Assembly (NCBI RefSeq): GCF_024166365.1
Contig: NC_064822.1
Coordinates: 101,800,823 to 101,864,822, forward strand
Length of the DNA stretch: 64,000 bases
Source of the DNA: Elephas maximus indicus
Taxonomy: Eukaryota; Chordata; Mammalia; Proboscidea; Elephantidae
Reading direction: 5' to 3'
Of this stretch, positions 22,879-32,364 are shown in pieces. The notes under the pieces were generated by a model. The model saw only the letters and a program-made list of their open reading frames with translations. It had not been told where the DNA came from and ran no database searches. A program made the position numbers and the translations under genes. Positions within the stretch are counted from its first letter, which is position 1. Every line of letters begins with the position of its first letter.

Positions 22879-24448
22879 GGTGGATCATAGCAAATTATGG
22901 ACAACATTGCAAAGAAAGGGAATTCCAGAACACTTAATTGTACTCATGCAGAACCTATACATAGACTAAGAGGCAGTCATTCTCACAGAACAAGGAGATA
23001 CTGAGTGGTTTAAAGTCAAGAAAGGTGTACATCAGGGTTGTATCCTTTCACCATACTTATATAATCTGAGAAGCTGGCCTATAATAAGAAGAATGTGGCA
23101 TCAGGATTGGAGAAAGACTCATTAACAACCTATGATATGCAGATGACACAATCTTGCTTGCTGAAAGTGGAGAGGACTTGAAGCATTTACTGATGAAGAT
23201 CAAAGACCACAGCCTTCGGTATGGATTATACCTCAACGTAAAGAAAACAAAAATCCACACAACTGGACCAACAATTAACATCATGATAAACAAGAAAATA
23301 TTGAAGTTGTCAAGGAATTTGTTTTACTTGGATCCATAATCAATACCCACGGAAGCAACAGTTAAGAAATCAAACAACATTGCATTAGGCAGATCTGCTG
23401 CAAGAGACCTCTTTAAAGTGTTAGAAAGCAAAGATGTCACTTTGAGGACTAAGGTGCACCTGACCCAAGTTACGGAATTTTCAGTTGCCTCGTATTCATG
23501 TAAAAGCTGTACAATGAATAAGGGAAACCGAAGAAGAATTGATGCCTTTGAACTATGCTGTTGATGAGTGTCTTAGTCAACTAGGGCTGCCATAACAGAA
23601 ATACCATAAGTGGATGGCTTTAACACAGAGAAATTTAGTTCCTCACAGTAAAGTAGGCTTAAAGTCCAAATTCAAGGCGTCAGCTCCAGGGGAAGGCTTT
23701 CTCTCTCTGTCAGCTCTGGAAGAAGTTCCTCGTCCTCAATCTTCCCATGGCCGAGGAGCTTCTCAGGTACAGGGACTCTGGGTCCAAAGGACATGCTCTG
23801 CTCTTGGTGCTGCTTTCTTGGTGGTATGAGGTCCCCAACTCTCTGCTTGCTTCCCTTTCCATTTATGTCTTTTGAGATAAAAGAAAAAGGTGCTGCAGGC
23901 CACACCCCAGGGAAACTCCCTTTACCTTGGATCAGGGAGGTGACCTGAGTATGCGTGGTTATTACAATACCACCTTAATCCTCTCAACATAAAATTACAA
24001 TCACAAAATGGAGGACAACCACACAATACTGGGAATCATGGCCTAATCAAGTTGATACACACATTTTTTGGGGGACATAATTCAATCCATGACACTAAGG
24101 AGTACTGAATATACAATGGACTGCCAGAAGAATGAACAAATTTGTCTTGGAAGAAGTACAGCCAGAATGCTCCTTGAAAGTGAGGATGGCGAGACTGCTT
24201 TTCACTTACTTTGGACATGTTATCCGGAGGAACCAGTCCATGGAAAAGGACATCATGTTTGGTAAATTAGAGGGTCGAGAAAAAAGAGAAGATCTTCTAC
24301 AAGATGGATTGTCACAGTGGCTGCAATGATGGGCTTGAGCGTAATGATTGTGAGAATGGCAGAGGACCGGGTAGTGTTTTGTTCTGTTGTACATGGGGCC
24401 ACTATGAGTTGGAACTGACTGGATGGCACCTAACAACAACAACAACAC
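22879..24448 (+). mobile_element. RTE LINE, copy C, 5'-truncated, split by a solo LTR
   Basis: It begins in RT motif A ('GTGGATCATAGCAAATTATG') and ends in the RTE 3' end ('GGATGGCACCTAACAACAAC'). RT text near 23,110-23,340 includes a YADD-type site ('YADDTILLAESGEDLKHLL'). It sits in an old L1; ACAAAACGG and ACACAACGG flank it. A MaLR-like LTR at 23,569-24,094 splits it, and the RTE sequence resumes with 'TACTGAATATACAATGGACT'. Confidence 0.85.
23569..24094 (-). repeat. MaLR-like solo LTR, copy e, inside RTE copy C
   Basis: It starts 'TGTCTTAGTCAACTAGGG' and ends 'TTCAATCCATGACA', with the shared 'GGTGGTATGAGGTCCCC' core. The flanking pentamers (ATGAG, CTAAG) are only partly alike, so the TSD is diverged. 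The RTE reads on across the insertion. Confidence 0.85.
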
Positions 24449-24918
24449 ACAACGGAATACTAAACAATGATAAAGAACAATGATGAATCCATGAAACATC
24501 TCACAGCATGGATCTGGAGAGCATTATGCAGAGAGAAATAAGTTATTCACAAAAGAACAAATATTATATGAGACCACTATTATGAAAACCCAAGAAAAGG
24601 TTTACACACAGGAAAAAACAATTTTTCATGGTTATGATAGAGTGGAGGGGTGGAGAAGGGAAATCACTAACTAGACAGCAAACAAAAGTTAACTTGGTGT
24701 AGGGAAAATCAACACACAATATAGGGGAACTCAACACAACTTGACCAAGGCAAAGTTATAGAAGCTTCCTAGACACATGCAAACATCCTGAGGGACTGAG
24801 TTATTGGGGATGAGTGCTGAAGACCATAGTCTCAGTGGACATCTAGGTCAACTGGCATAACATTTTTCATAAAGAAAATGTTTTACATCCTACTTTGATG
24901 GGTAGCACCTGGGGTCTT

Positions 24919-25466
24919 TGTGATGGTTAAGATTGTGTGTCACCTTGGCTGGACCATGATTTTCGGTGTTTAGTATATGTGCTCACTCCCATGATGGGAT
25001 CTACTGTGAGCAGCTGATCAGTTGAAAGGGAGTTTCTTTGGGCGTGTGGCCTGTATCTAAATATAGAGTGGATGTTCTGGCTTTCGCTTGCTCTGGATCC
25101 TGCAGCTCCTTGCATTCATTTGATCTCTGGTTCTTGGGACTTGAGCTAGCAGCTTATCTACCAATCTTGGGTTCACCAGCCCCTGCAGCTACATGAATCA
25201 GGAGAAGCCTTGTGGTCTTGCCTGCTTATCCTGGGATTTGTCAATCTTCGCAGCCTGTGAACAGAGCCCTGCTCTCTGAGCTGCCGATCTTGGGTTCACC
25301 AGCCCCTGTGGCTACATGAATCAGGAGGGGGCTCTCTCCTGATCCATGGACTTGGGACATTCCAGCTTCTACAATCCTGTGAGCCATTTCCTTGATATAA
25401 ATCTCTCTCTCTATATATTTATACGCTTTACTGGTTTTGCTTCTCTAGAGAACCCAGCCTAAGACA
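24919..25466 (+). repeat. Solo LTR of the ERV-L family
   Basis: It begins 'TGTGATGGTTAAGATTGTG' and ends 'ACCCAGCCTAAGACA', the reverse complement of the provirus LTR termini. The flanks GTCTT and GTATT form a likely 5-bp TSD with one mismatch. It interrupts an L1 3' UTR and is opposite in orientation to the provirus 2.3 kb away. Its middle contains a second partial copy of a 'TTGGGTTCACCAGCCCCTG' block (about 25,160 and 25,290), so there is an internal duplication. Confidence 0.85.
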
Positions 25467-26104
25467 GTATTAAAAGGTTGTGAGCAGCCATCTAAGATAC
25501 GTCTATTGGTCTGATCCCATCTGGAGCAAAGGAAATGAAGAAAACAAAAACACAAAGAAAATATCAGTCCAAAGGACTAAAGGACCACGTGAAACACAGT
25601 TTCCACCAGCCTGACCCCAGAACTACATGGTGCCCAGCTACCACCACTGACTACTCTGACAGGGATCACAATAGAGGGTCCCAGACAGAGTGGGAGAAAA
25701 ATGTAGAACAAAATTCAAATTCACAAAAAAAGACCAGACTTACTGGTCTGACAGAGACTGGAGGAATCCCTGAGACTATGGCCCCTGAACACCCTGCTAA
25801 CTCAGAACTGAAGCCACTCCCAAAGCCCACCTTTCAGCCAAAGATTAGACAGGCCTAAAAAACAAACATGAATGCACGTGAGGAATGTGCTTCTTAGTTA
25901 AGTTTATGAGACTAAATGGGCAGCACCTGCCCAAAAGCAAAGACAAAAAGGCAGGAAGGGACAGGAAAACTGGATGAATGGACACAGAAAACCCGGGGTG
26001 GAAAGGGTGAGAGTGCTGACACATCGCGAGAATTGCAAACAATGTCACAAATCAATTTGTGTATAAATTTTTCAATGAGAAACTAAAAAAAAAGAAAGAA
26101 AAGA

Positions 26105-26185
26105 AAACCCAGTGGAGTTCTGTGCTGATACACATGGGATCACCATGAATCAGAGTCGACTCGATGGCAACTGGTTTATATTTTA
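26105..26185 (+). repeat. AfroSINE 3' fragment
   Basis: 'GTGCTGATACACATGGGATC' and 'GAATCAGAGTCGACTCGATG' match the SINE 3' part. It directly follows the A-rich tail of the old L1. Confidence 0.75.
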
Positions 26186-26189
26186 CCAC

Positions 26190-26520
26190 AATTAAAAAAA
26201 GAGAGAGAACCTTGAGCTGAAATTACTGATGCAACTTTCCGCAGCATTTTAAGAGAAACTGTTTAACAAGAAAGCAATGTTATGGTCATTCACATAATCA
26301 CTTCCTTGAAGAAGGTCTACATATGGACTGAATTCTTCATTTGGGGTAAAAAAAAAAAAAAAATCCATCTGAAAATTTTACTCTGCAATGGATTTTACCC
26401 CAAATAGTCCCAAAATCACTGTTGGGGTGTAATTGTAACTACCATGCACATATTATTATTATTATTATGACTCCAACTGTAACTTTACATATAGGACCTA
26501 CTGAGGAAATAGAAACATTA
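26190..26520. other. Unassigned sequence with a long hairpin
   Basis: No repeat family is recognised. It includes the inverted repeat listed at 26,339-26,405 and a TTA microsatellite near 26,450-26,467. Confidence 0.5.
26339..26405. repeat. Perfect 18-bp inverted repeat with expanded A tract
   Basis: The right arm, 26,388-26,405, is ATGGATTTTACCCCAAAT. The left arm (26,339-26,368) is its exact complement, ATTTGGGGTAAAATCCAT, except that its A run has grown to about 16. The loop is 19 bases. Not part of any element I recognise. Confidence 0.85.
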
Positions 26521-26524
26521 AGCA

Positions 26525-27845
26525 TGTTGCTGTTGTTACTGCTGTTGAGTTGGTTCTGACTCATAGCAACCCTGTGCACAACAGAACAAAACAGTGCTTG
26601 GTCCTGTGCCATCCTCACAGTCGTTGTTATGCCTGAGCCCATTGTTGCAGGCACCATGTCAATTTGTCTCATTGAAGGTCTTGCTCTTCTGCACTGACCC
26701 TCTACTTTACCAAGCATAATGTCTGTCTCCAGGGACTGATTCCTCCTGATAACATGTCCAAAGTGTGTGAGATGAAGCCTTGCCATCCTTACTTCTAAGG
26801 AGCATTCTGGCTGTGCTTCTCCCAAGGCAGATTTGTTTGTTTTTCTGGCAGTTCATGGTATATTCAATATTCTTCACCAACACTGTAATTCAAAGCCATC
26901 AATTCTTCTTCAGTCTACCTTATTCATTATCCAGCTTTCACATGCATATGAGGTGAATGAAAACACCATGGCTTGAGTCAGGCACACCTCAGTCTTCAAG
27001 GTGACATCTTTGCTTTTTAACACTTTAAAGAGGTTTCTTGCAGCAGATCTGCCTAATGCAATGTTGTTTGATTTCTTGACTATTGCTTCCATGGGTATTG
27101 ATTGTGGATCCAAGTAAAACAAATTCCTTGACAAGTTCAATATTTTCTCTGCTTATCATGATGCTGATTGTCAGTCCAGTTGTGAGGATTTTTGTTTTCT
27201 TTACATTGAGGTATAATCCATACCGAAGGCTGTGGTCTTTGATCTTCATCAGTAAGTGCTTCAAGTCCTCTTCACTTTCAGCAAGCAAGGTTGTGTCAAC
27301 TGCATATTTTGCACAGGTTGTTAATGAGTCTTTCTTCAACCTTGATGCCCCATTCTTCTTCATATAGCCCAGCTTCTTGGATTATTTACTCAATAAATGG
27401 ATTGAATAAGTATCGTGAAAGGCTACAACCCTGACACACACCTTTCTTACCTTTAAACCACGCAATATCCCCTTGTTCTGTTCAAATGACTGCCTCTTGA
27501 CCTATGTACAGGTTCTTCTTGAGCACAATTAAGTATTCTGGAATTCCCATTCTTCTCAACGTTAGCCATAATTTGTTGCGATTCACACAGTCTAATGCTT
27601 TGCCTAGTCAATAAAACACAGGTAGACATCTTTCTGGTATTCTCTGCTTTCAGCCAGGATCCCTCTGAAATCAGCAATAGTATCCCTGGTTCCATGTCCT
27701 CTTCTGAATCCAGCTTGAATTCTGGCAGTTCCCTGTCGATGTACTCCTGCAACCATTTTTGAATGATCTTCAGTAAAATTCTACTTGCGTGTGATATTAA
27801 TGCATGTTATAAATACGCTGTAACCAGTCATTCTTTGGAAGATTC
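26525..27845 (-). mobile_element. RTE LINE, copy D, 5'-truncated
   Basis: The 3' end lies at 26,525 (TTG-rich, then 'GAGTTGGTTCTGACTCATAG'). Pieces at 26,439-26,825, 26,910-27,140 and 27,025-27,363 follow the RT C-terminal half, including 'LLAESEEDLKHLLMKIKDHS'. In the YADD region near 27,300 the text reads Tyr-Ala-Val-Asp, so the first catalytic Asp is lost. It fades out near 27,845. Confidence 0.85.
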
Positions 27846-27869
27846 AAAATAATGTTGTGAAAGCGTCTT

Positions 27870-28034
27870 AAAAAAAAAAAACCTGCTGCCGTCTAGTGGA
27901 TTCTGACTCATAGCGACCCTATAGGGCAGGGTAGAACTGCCCCATAGAGTTTCCACGGAGTGCCTGGCGGATTCAAACTGCTGACCTTTTGGTTAGCAGC
28001 CATAGCACTTAGCCACTATGCCACCAGGGTTTCT
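27870..28034 (-). repeat. AfroSINE, antisense, with TSD
   Basis: From the poly(A) side it reads 'GGATTCTGACTCATAGCGAC', 'GCCCCATAGAGTTTCC' and ends with the reversed head 'GCCACCAGGGTTTC'. TGAAAGCGTCT (27,858-27,868) and TGAAAGCTTCT (28,033-28,043) form an 11-bp TSD with one mismatch. Confidence 0.85.
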
Positions 28035-28035
28035 G

Positions 28036-28556
28036 AAAGCTTCTATATATTTATATATTTCAAAATATCTTCCTTAAGGTAGATCAAATTTTTAAAATAA
28101 TTTGTAAGGACTAGTTTTGAGTGTGGTTCAACTGTACTCCATTCCAGAAAATCCATTTTTATGCATTAACGATTGCTCACATTAATATATCATAGTATGT
28201 ATAACTTTGGACACTGAACATTCATTTTATTTGATAGTATTAAAAAAAAAAACCTGAAATAAATTTAGCATTACCTTGGTGAAATGTTTTATTAATCTTG
28301 GTGAAATGTTTTATTAATCTTTCAAGTTTGAAAATGAATGCCACAAGAAAATATCAAACAATAGAAAACTTTTCAGGGTAATGGGAGAAAAATTTAAAAT
28401 ACTCTCTTTCCTAAAGAGAACTAGGCTACGCATCTGCAACTGTCTTCGAGTTGAAACTTTAAACTGGGTATTAAGTTACACTGCTGCTTTTGAGTTAAAG
28501 TAACTGGAGAAAATATAGAGAATTCTTTGCCCTAATTCCAGAGAATATTGTGTATT
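28036..28556. other. Unassigned AT-rich sequence with a 22-bp tandem duplication
   Basis: No gene or repeat family is recognised. At 28,275-28,318 the 22-bp unit CTTGGTGAAATGTTTTATTA plus AT occurs twice, exactly and head to tail. Confidence 0.6.
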
Positions 28557-28728
28557 GGAGCCCTGGTGGCGCAGTGGTTAAAAGCTCGGCTACTACCCAA
28601 GATGTAGGCTGTTTGAATCCACCAGCCACTCCTTGGAAACCCTATGGGGCGGTTCTACTCTGTCCTAGAGGGTTGCTATGAGTCGGAATTGACTTAATTG
28701 CAATGGGTTTAGTTTTTGGTTTGGTTTG
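28557..28728 (+). repeat. AfroSINE (short subtype), tail split by an LTR
   Basis: The head reads 'GGAGCCCTGGTGGCGCAGTG', then 'GAATCCACCAGCCACTCCTT', 'GGAAACCCTATGGGGC' and 'TGAGTCGGAATTGACTTAAT', with a GGTTT-rich tail. The A-box-like head is tRNA-derived. The tail is cut by the LTR at 28,729 and continues after 29,230. Confidence 0.9.
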
Positions 28729-29230
28729 TGTCTTAGTCATCTAGTGCTGCTATAACAGAAATACCACAAGTGGATGGCTTGAACAAAGAGAATTTATTCT
28801 CTCACAGTCTAGTAGGCTACAAGTCCAAATCCAGGGCTCTGGCTCCAGGGGAAGGCTTTATCTTTCTGTTGGCTCTGGAGGAAGGTCCTCATCATCAGGC
28901 TTCCTTTGGTCTGGGAGTATCTCAGTGCAGGGACCTCGGGTTCAAAGGGTGTGCTCTGTGCCTGGCACTGCTTTCTTGGTAGTATGAGGTCCCCATGTCT
29001 CTCTGCTCGCTTCTCTCTTTTATATCTCAAAAGAGATTGTATTAAGACACTACCTAATCTTCCAGGCCTCATCGATATAACTGCTGCTAATAAATTTTAT
29101 TATATCATAGGGATAAGATCTACAATATATAAGAAAATCACATAAAATGGTAGACAATCACACAATACTGAGAATCATGGCCCAGTTAAGTTGACAGATA
29201 TTTTGGGGGAGCACAATTCAATCCACGACA
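28729..29230 (-). repeat. MaLR-like solo LTR, copy f, in an AfroSINE tail
   Basis: It starts 'TGTCTTAGTCATCTAGTGC' and ends 'TTCAATCCACGACA', flanked by a perfect 5-bp TSD, GTTTG (28,724-28,728 and 29,231-29,235). It shares its 'ATAACTGCTGCTAATAAA' centre with copy a rather than copies b-e. It shows that this LTR family was still moving after the SINE insertion. Confidence 0.9.
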
Positions 29231-29235
29231 GTTTG

Positions 29236-29640
29236 TTTTGTATAGTTGTGAGTAGAAACATTGATATGACACCATTCGTTTTCACATTAGTTGATATGCA
29301 CAAAGCAATGTATATACAATTCATTAAAGTCCATCTCTCAGACTGTACATGATGGGAAGACTTGTAGAACACTCCTTTGCAGGGCTGGTTTCACTGGCAC
29401 GCAACTTGTGCAATCGTATATGGCACAAAGCTTAGATTTAAGGGCCCATATTTGGTTTAGTGTTCTGTTGGTGCCGTCTTGAATTTTTAATAATTTTTTA
29501 ACAAGAGGCACCACATTTTCATTTTGCACCGGGCCCCACAAATTATGTAGCTTGTCTTCTTCCTTAGTATGAAAATTGAGTGGTGATTTAGGCCACACTT
29601 TATGTTCTTCTGTTCACTAAATATTAAGAAAATAGTTTTG
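29236..29640. other. Unassigned; possible old DNA-transposon remnant at 29,360-29,560
   Basis: 'CAGGGCTGGTTTCACTGGCA' at about 29,380 and 'GCACCGGGCCCCACAAATTA' near 29,528 recall a widespread mammalian repeat whose reverse form ends in a GCCGGCCCTG-like terminus. I cannot name the family. The rest is unassigned. Confidence 0.35.
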
Positions 29641-30260
29641 GCCTTGACCAAATGTTCACAGAGACCAATATTTATATCTTTCAACCATTTACCCTTTCTT
29701 TACCTCTCTTTCTTGGATCGTTTCTCCTTAACATTGACTATTGTCCACATGCATGTACATCTATTATTGGGCTCTCTATTCTGTTCCACTCATCTATCCC
29801 TGTACCATAACACAATGTCTTAATTACTACAGCTTTATAATAAATCTTGATATTTGATTGCACAAAACCCCATCTTCTTCAGCAGTGTCTTGGTTATTCT
29901 TGGTTCTTTGCTATTCCTTATAAGTTTTAAAATCAGCTTGTGATATTAACTTTAAGAGCACTGATAAATTCAAGAGAACTGATGTCATCACAGTATTGAA
30001 TCTGCCTAAACATGAAATGTGGTATATCTTTCCATTTATTTTGACTTTATTTAATGTCTTTCAATAAAGCTTCAATTATTTTAAAGATATTAAGAAATGT
30101 CTTATACACATTTTCTTAGATTTTTCCCTGAATAAAATGTTTTTGTTGTACTTTAAAATTATATATTTTTTAATTTTTTAAATATTTGTTTACAGTTCAT
30201 TCTTGAAGTTATATATATAAATGTGCAATTTGTTGAGTTTTAACTATTGTAAACATTCAT
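29640..30260 (-). mobile_element. Old L1 ORF2 fragment, antisense
   Basis: 'GGCTCTCTATTCTGTTCCAC', 'CTACAGCTTTATAATAAATC' and 'CTTGGTTATTCTTGGTTC' follow the reverse of an L1 ORF2 C-terminal half, comparable with 33,460-33,560 of the young L1. The copy is truncated at both ends and highly diverged. Confidence 0.75.
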
Positions 30261-30687
30261 ATAGATGGGGATGCTATAGAACTATGTAATGGAGACTCTT
30301 CCAGTAACTTCCACTTTTAAGATTCTATGATGTCTTTGACTATAGAGAAGAGAGCACTGCCTGGAATCCCAGCATGCCCAAGTGAAGAGGACTATGGCAA
30401 CTCAACTGGCAACACGGAGGGTAATACTTAGAGATCTTGTTGTAAATCCATATCCCACGCCAAGAGGTGGTTCAGGTAACAACAAAGTAAAGTAATGTAA
30501 TAGTAAGATACCAGGTTTGCAGGCAGGTAGATCTGTCTTTGGATACTGGGTCCGCCATCTCTAGCTGTGTATGTCTCCATTCATTCATATACCTCAACTA
30601 GAATTTAAATAAGATAGCATACACGTAGATATGTTAACATATACAAGATAACTTAAGGAACTTGAATAGTAGGAGCACAACAAATAG
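30260..30687. other. Mostly unassigned, with a possible MIR at 30,505-30,680
   Basis: A MIR-like order ('AGGTAGATCTGTCTTTGGAT', 'CATCTCTAGCTGTGTATG') is visible but weak. Nothing else is seen. Confidence 0.35.
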
Positions 30688-32270
30688 TTGTTGTTAGTGC
30701 CACTGAGTTGATTCTGAATATAGTGACCCTATGTACAACAGAACAAAACACTGCCAGGTCCAGCACCATCCTCACAATAACTGCTATGTTTGAGCACATT
30801 GTTGCAGCTACTGTGTCAATCCATCTCTTTGAGGGGCTTCCTCATTTTCGTTGACCCTCTACCAAACATGATGTCCTTCTCCAGGGACTGGTCCCTCATG
30901 ATAACACGTCCAAAGTACATGAGATGAAATCTTGTCATCCTTGCTTCTAAGGCACATTCTGGGTGTACTTCTAAGACAAATTTGTTCATTGTTCTGCCAG
31001 TCCATGGTATATTTAATATTCTTCACCAACACCATAATTCAAAGGCATCAATTCTTCAGCCTTTCTTACTCATTGTCCAGATTTCCTATGCATATGAGGT
31101 GATTGAAAACTATGCCTTGGGTCAGGCACACCGTAGTCCTCAAAATTACATCTTTAAAATTTAACATTTTAAGAGGTCTTTTGCAGCAAATCTGCCCAAT
31201 GCAGTGCATCATTTGATTTCTTGACTGCTGCTTCCATGGCTGTTGATTGTGGACCCAAGTAAAATGAAATCCTCGAAAACTTCAATCTTTTCTCCACTTA
31301 TTATGATGTTGCTTGTTAGTATAGTTGTGAGGATTTTTGTTTTCTTTTTTTTTTTATTAACTTTTATTGAGCTTCAAGTGAACTTTTACAAATCAAGTCA
31401 GACTGTCACATATAAGTTTATATACACCTTACTCCGTACTCCCACTTGCTCTCCCCCTAATGAGTCAGCCCTTCCAGTCTCTCCTTTCGTGACAATTTTG
31501 CCAGCTTCCAACTCTCTCTATCCTCCCATCCCCTCTCCAGACGGGAGATGCCAACACAGTCTCAAGTGTCCACCTGATACAATTAGCTCACTCTTCATCA
31601 GCATCTCTCTCCTACCTACTGTCCAGTCCCTTTCATGTCTGATAAGTTGTCTTCAGGAATGGTTCCTGTCCTGTGCCAACAGAAGGTTTGGGGACCATGA
31701 CCGCCGGGATTCCTCTAGTCTCAGTCAGACCATTAAGTATGGTCTTTTTATGAGAATTTGGGGTTTGCATCCCACTGATCTCCTGCTCCCTCAGGGGTTC
31801 TCTGTTGTGCTCCCTGTCAGGGCAGTCATCGATTGTGGCCAGGCACCAACTAGTTCTTCTGGTTTCAGGATGATGTAGGTCTCTGGTTCATGTGGCCCTT
31901 TCTGTCTCTTGGGCTCTTAGTTATCGTGTGACCTTGGTGTTCTTCATTCTCCTTTGCTCCAGGTGGGTTGAGACCAATTGATGCATCTTAGATGGCCGCT
32001 TGTTAGCATTTAAGACCCCAGACACCACATTTCAAAGTGGGATGCAGAATGTTTTCATAATAGAATTATTTTGCCAATTGACTTAGAAGTTCCCTTAAAC
32101 CATGGTCCCCAAACCCCCGCCATTGCTCCACTGATCTTTGAACACTTCAGTTTATCCCGGAAACTTCTCTGCTTTTGGTCCAGTCCAGTTGAGCTGACCT
32201 TCCATGTATTGAGTATTGTCCTTCCCTTCACCTAAAGCAGTTATTATCTACTAATTAATCAGTAAAAAAC

Positions 32271-32298
32271 CCTCTCCCACCCTCCCTCCCTCCCCCCG
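32271..32298 (-). promoter_or_regulatory. G-rich tract in the L1 3' UTR, G-quadruplex-prone
   Basis: On the minus strand it has at least four runs of three or more G split by single A or T bases (GGGGGGAGGGAGGGAGGG-type). G-rich 3'-UTR tracts are a known L1 feature. Similar tracts lie at 5,973-5,993 and 54,297-54,318. Confidence 0.8.
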
Positions 32299-32364
32299 TC
32301 GTAACCACAAAAGTGTGTGTTCTTCTCAGTTTATACTATTTCTCAAGATCTTATAATAGTGGTC

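Larger units (their letters stand above)
11605..26104 (+). mobile_element. Old L1 expanded by nested insertions (L1 no. 2)
   Basis: One L1 can be followed through four separated pieces: 11,605-15,007, 22,577-22,878, 24,449-24,918 and 25,467-26,104. The joins are collinear with the full L1 at 47.6-58.5 kb: ORF2 text stops at 'AACAAATATTGCACAG' and resumes with 'GAGAGGTTGCGGGGAG'; it stops at 'GTGGTACATAAACAAAACGG' and resumes with 'CACACAACGGAATACTA'; the 3' UTR stops at 'GGGGTCTT' and resumes with 'GTGAGCAGCCATCTAAG'. It ends in an A-rich tail. The element begins just before ORF2, so the 5' UTR and ORF1 are missing. Confidence 0.85.

Noticed and set aside
28557-28640. tRNA gene
   Set aside because: The head is tRNA-like, but it is the 5' part of an AfroSINE seen in many copies here.
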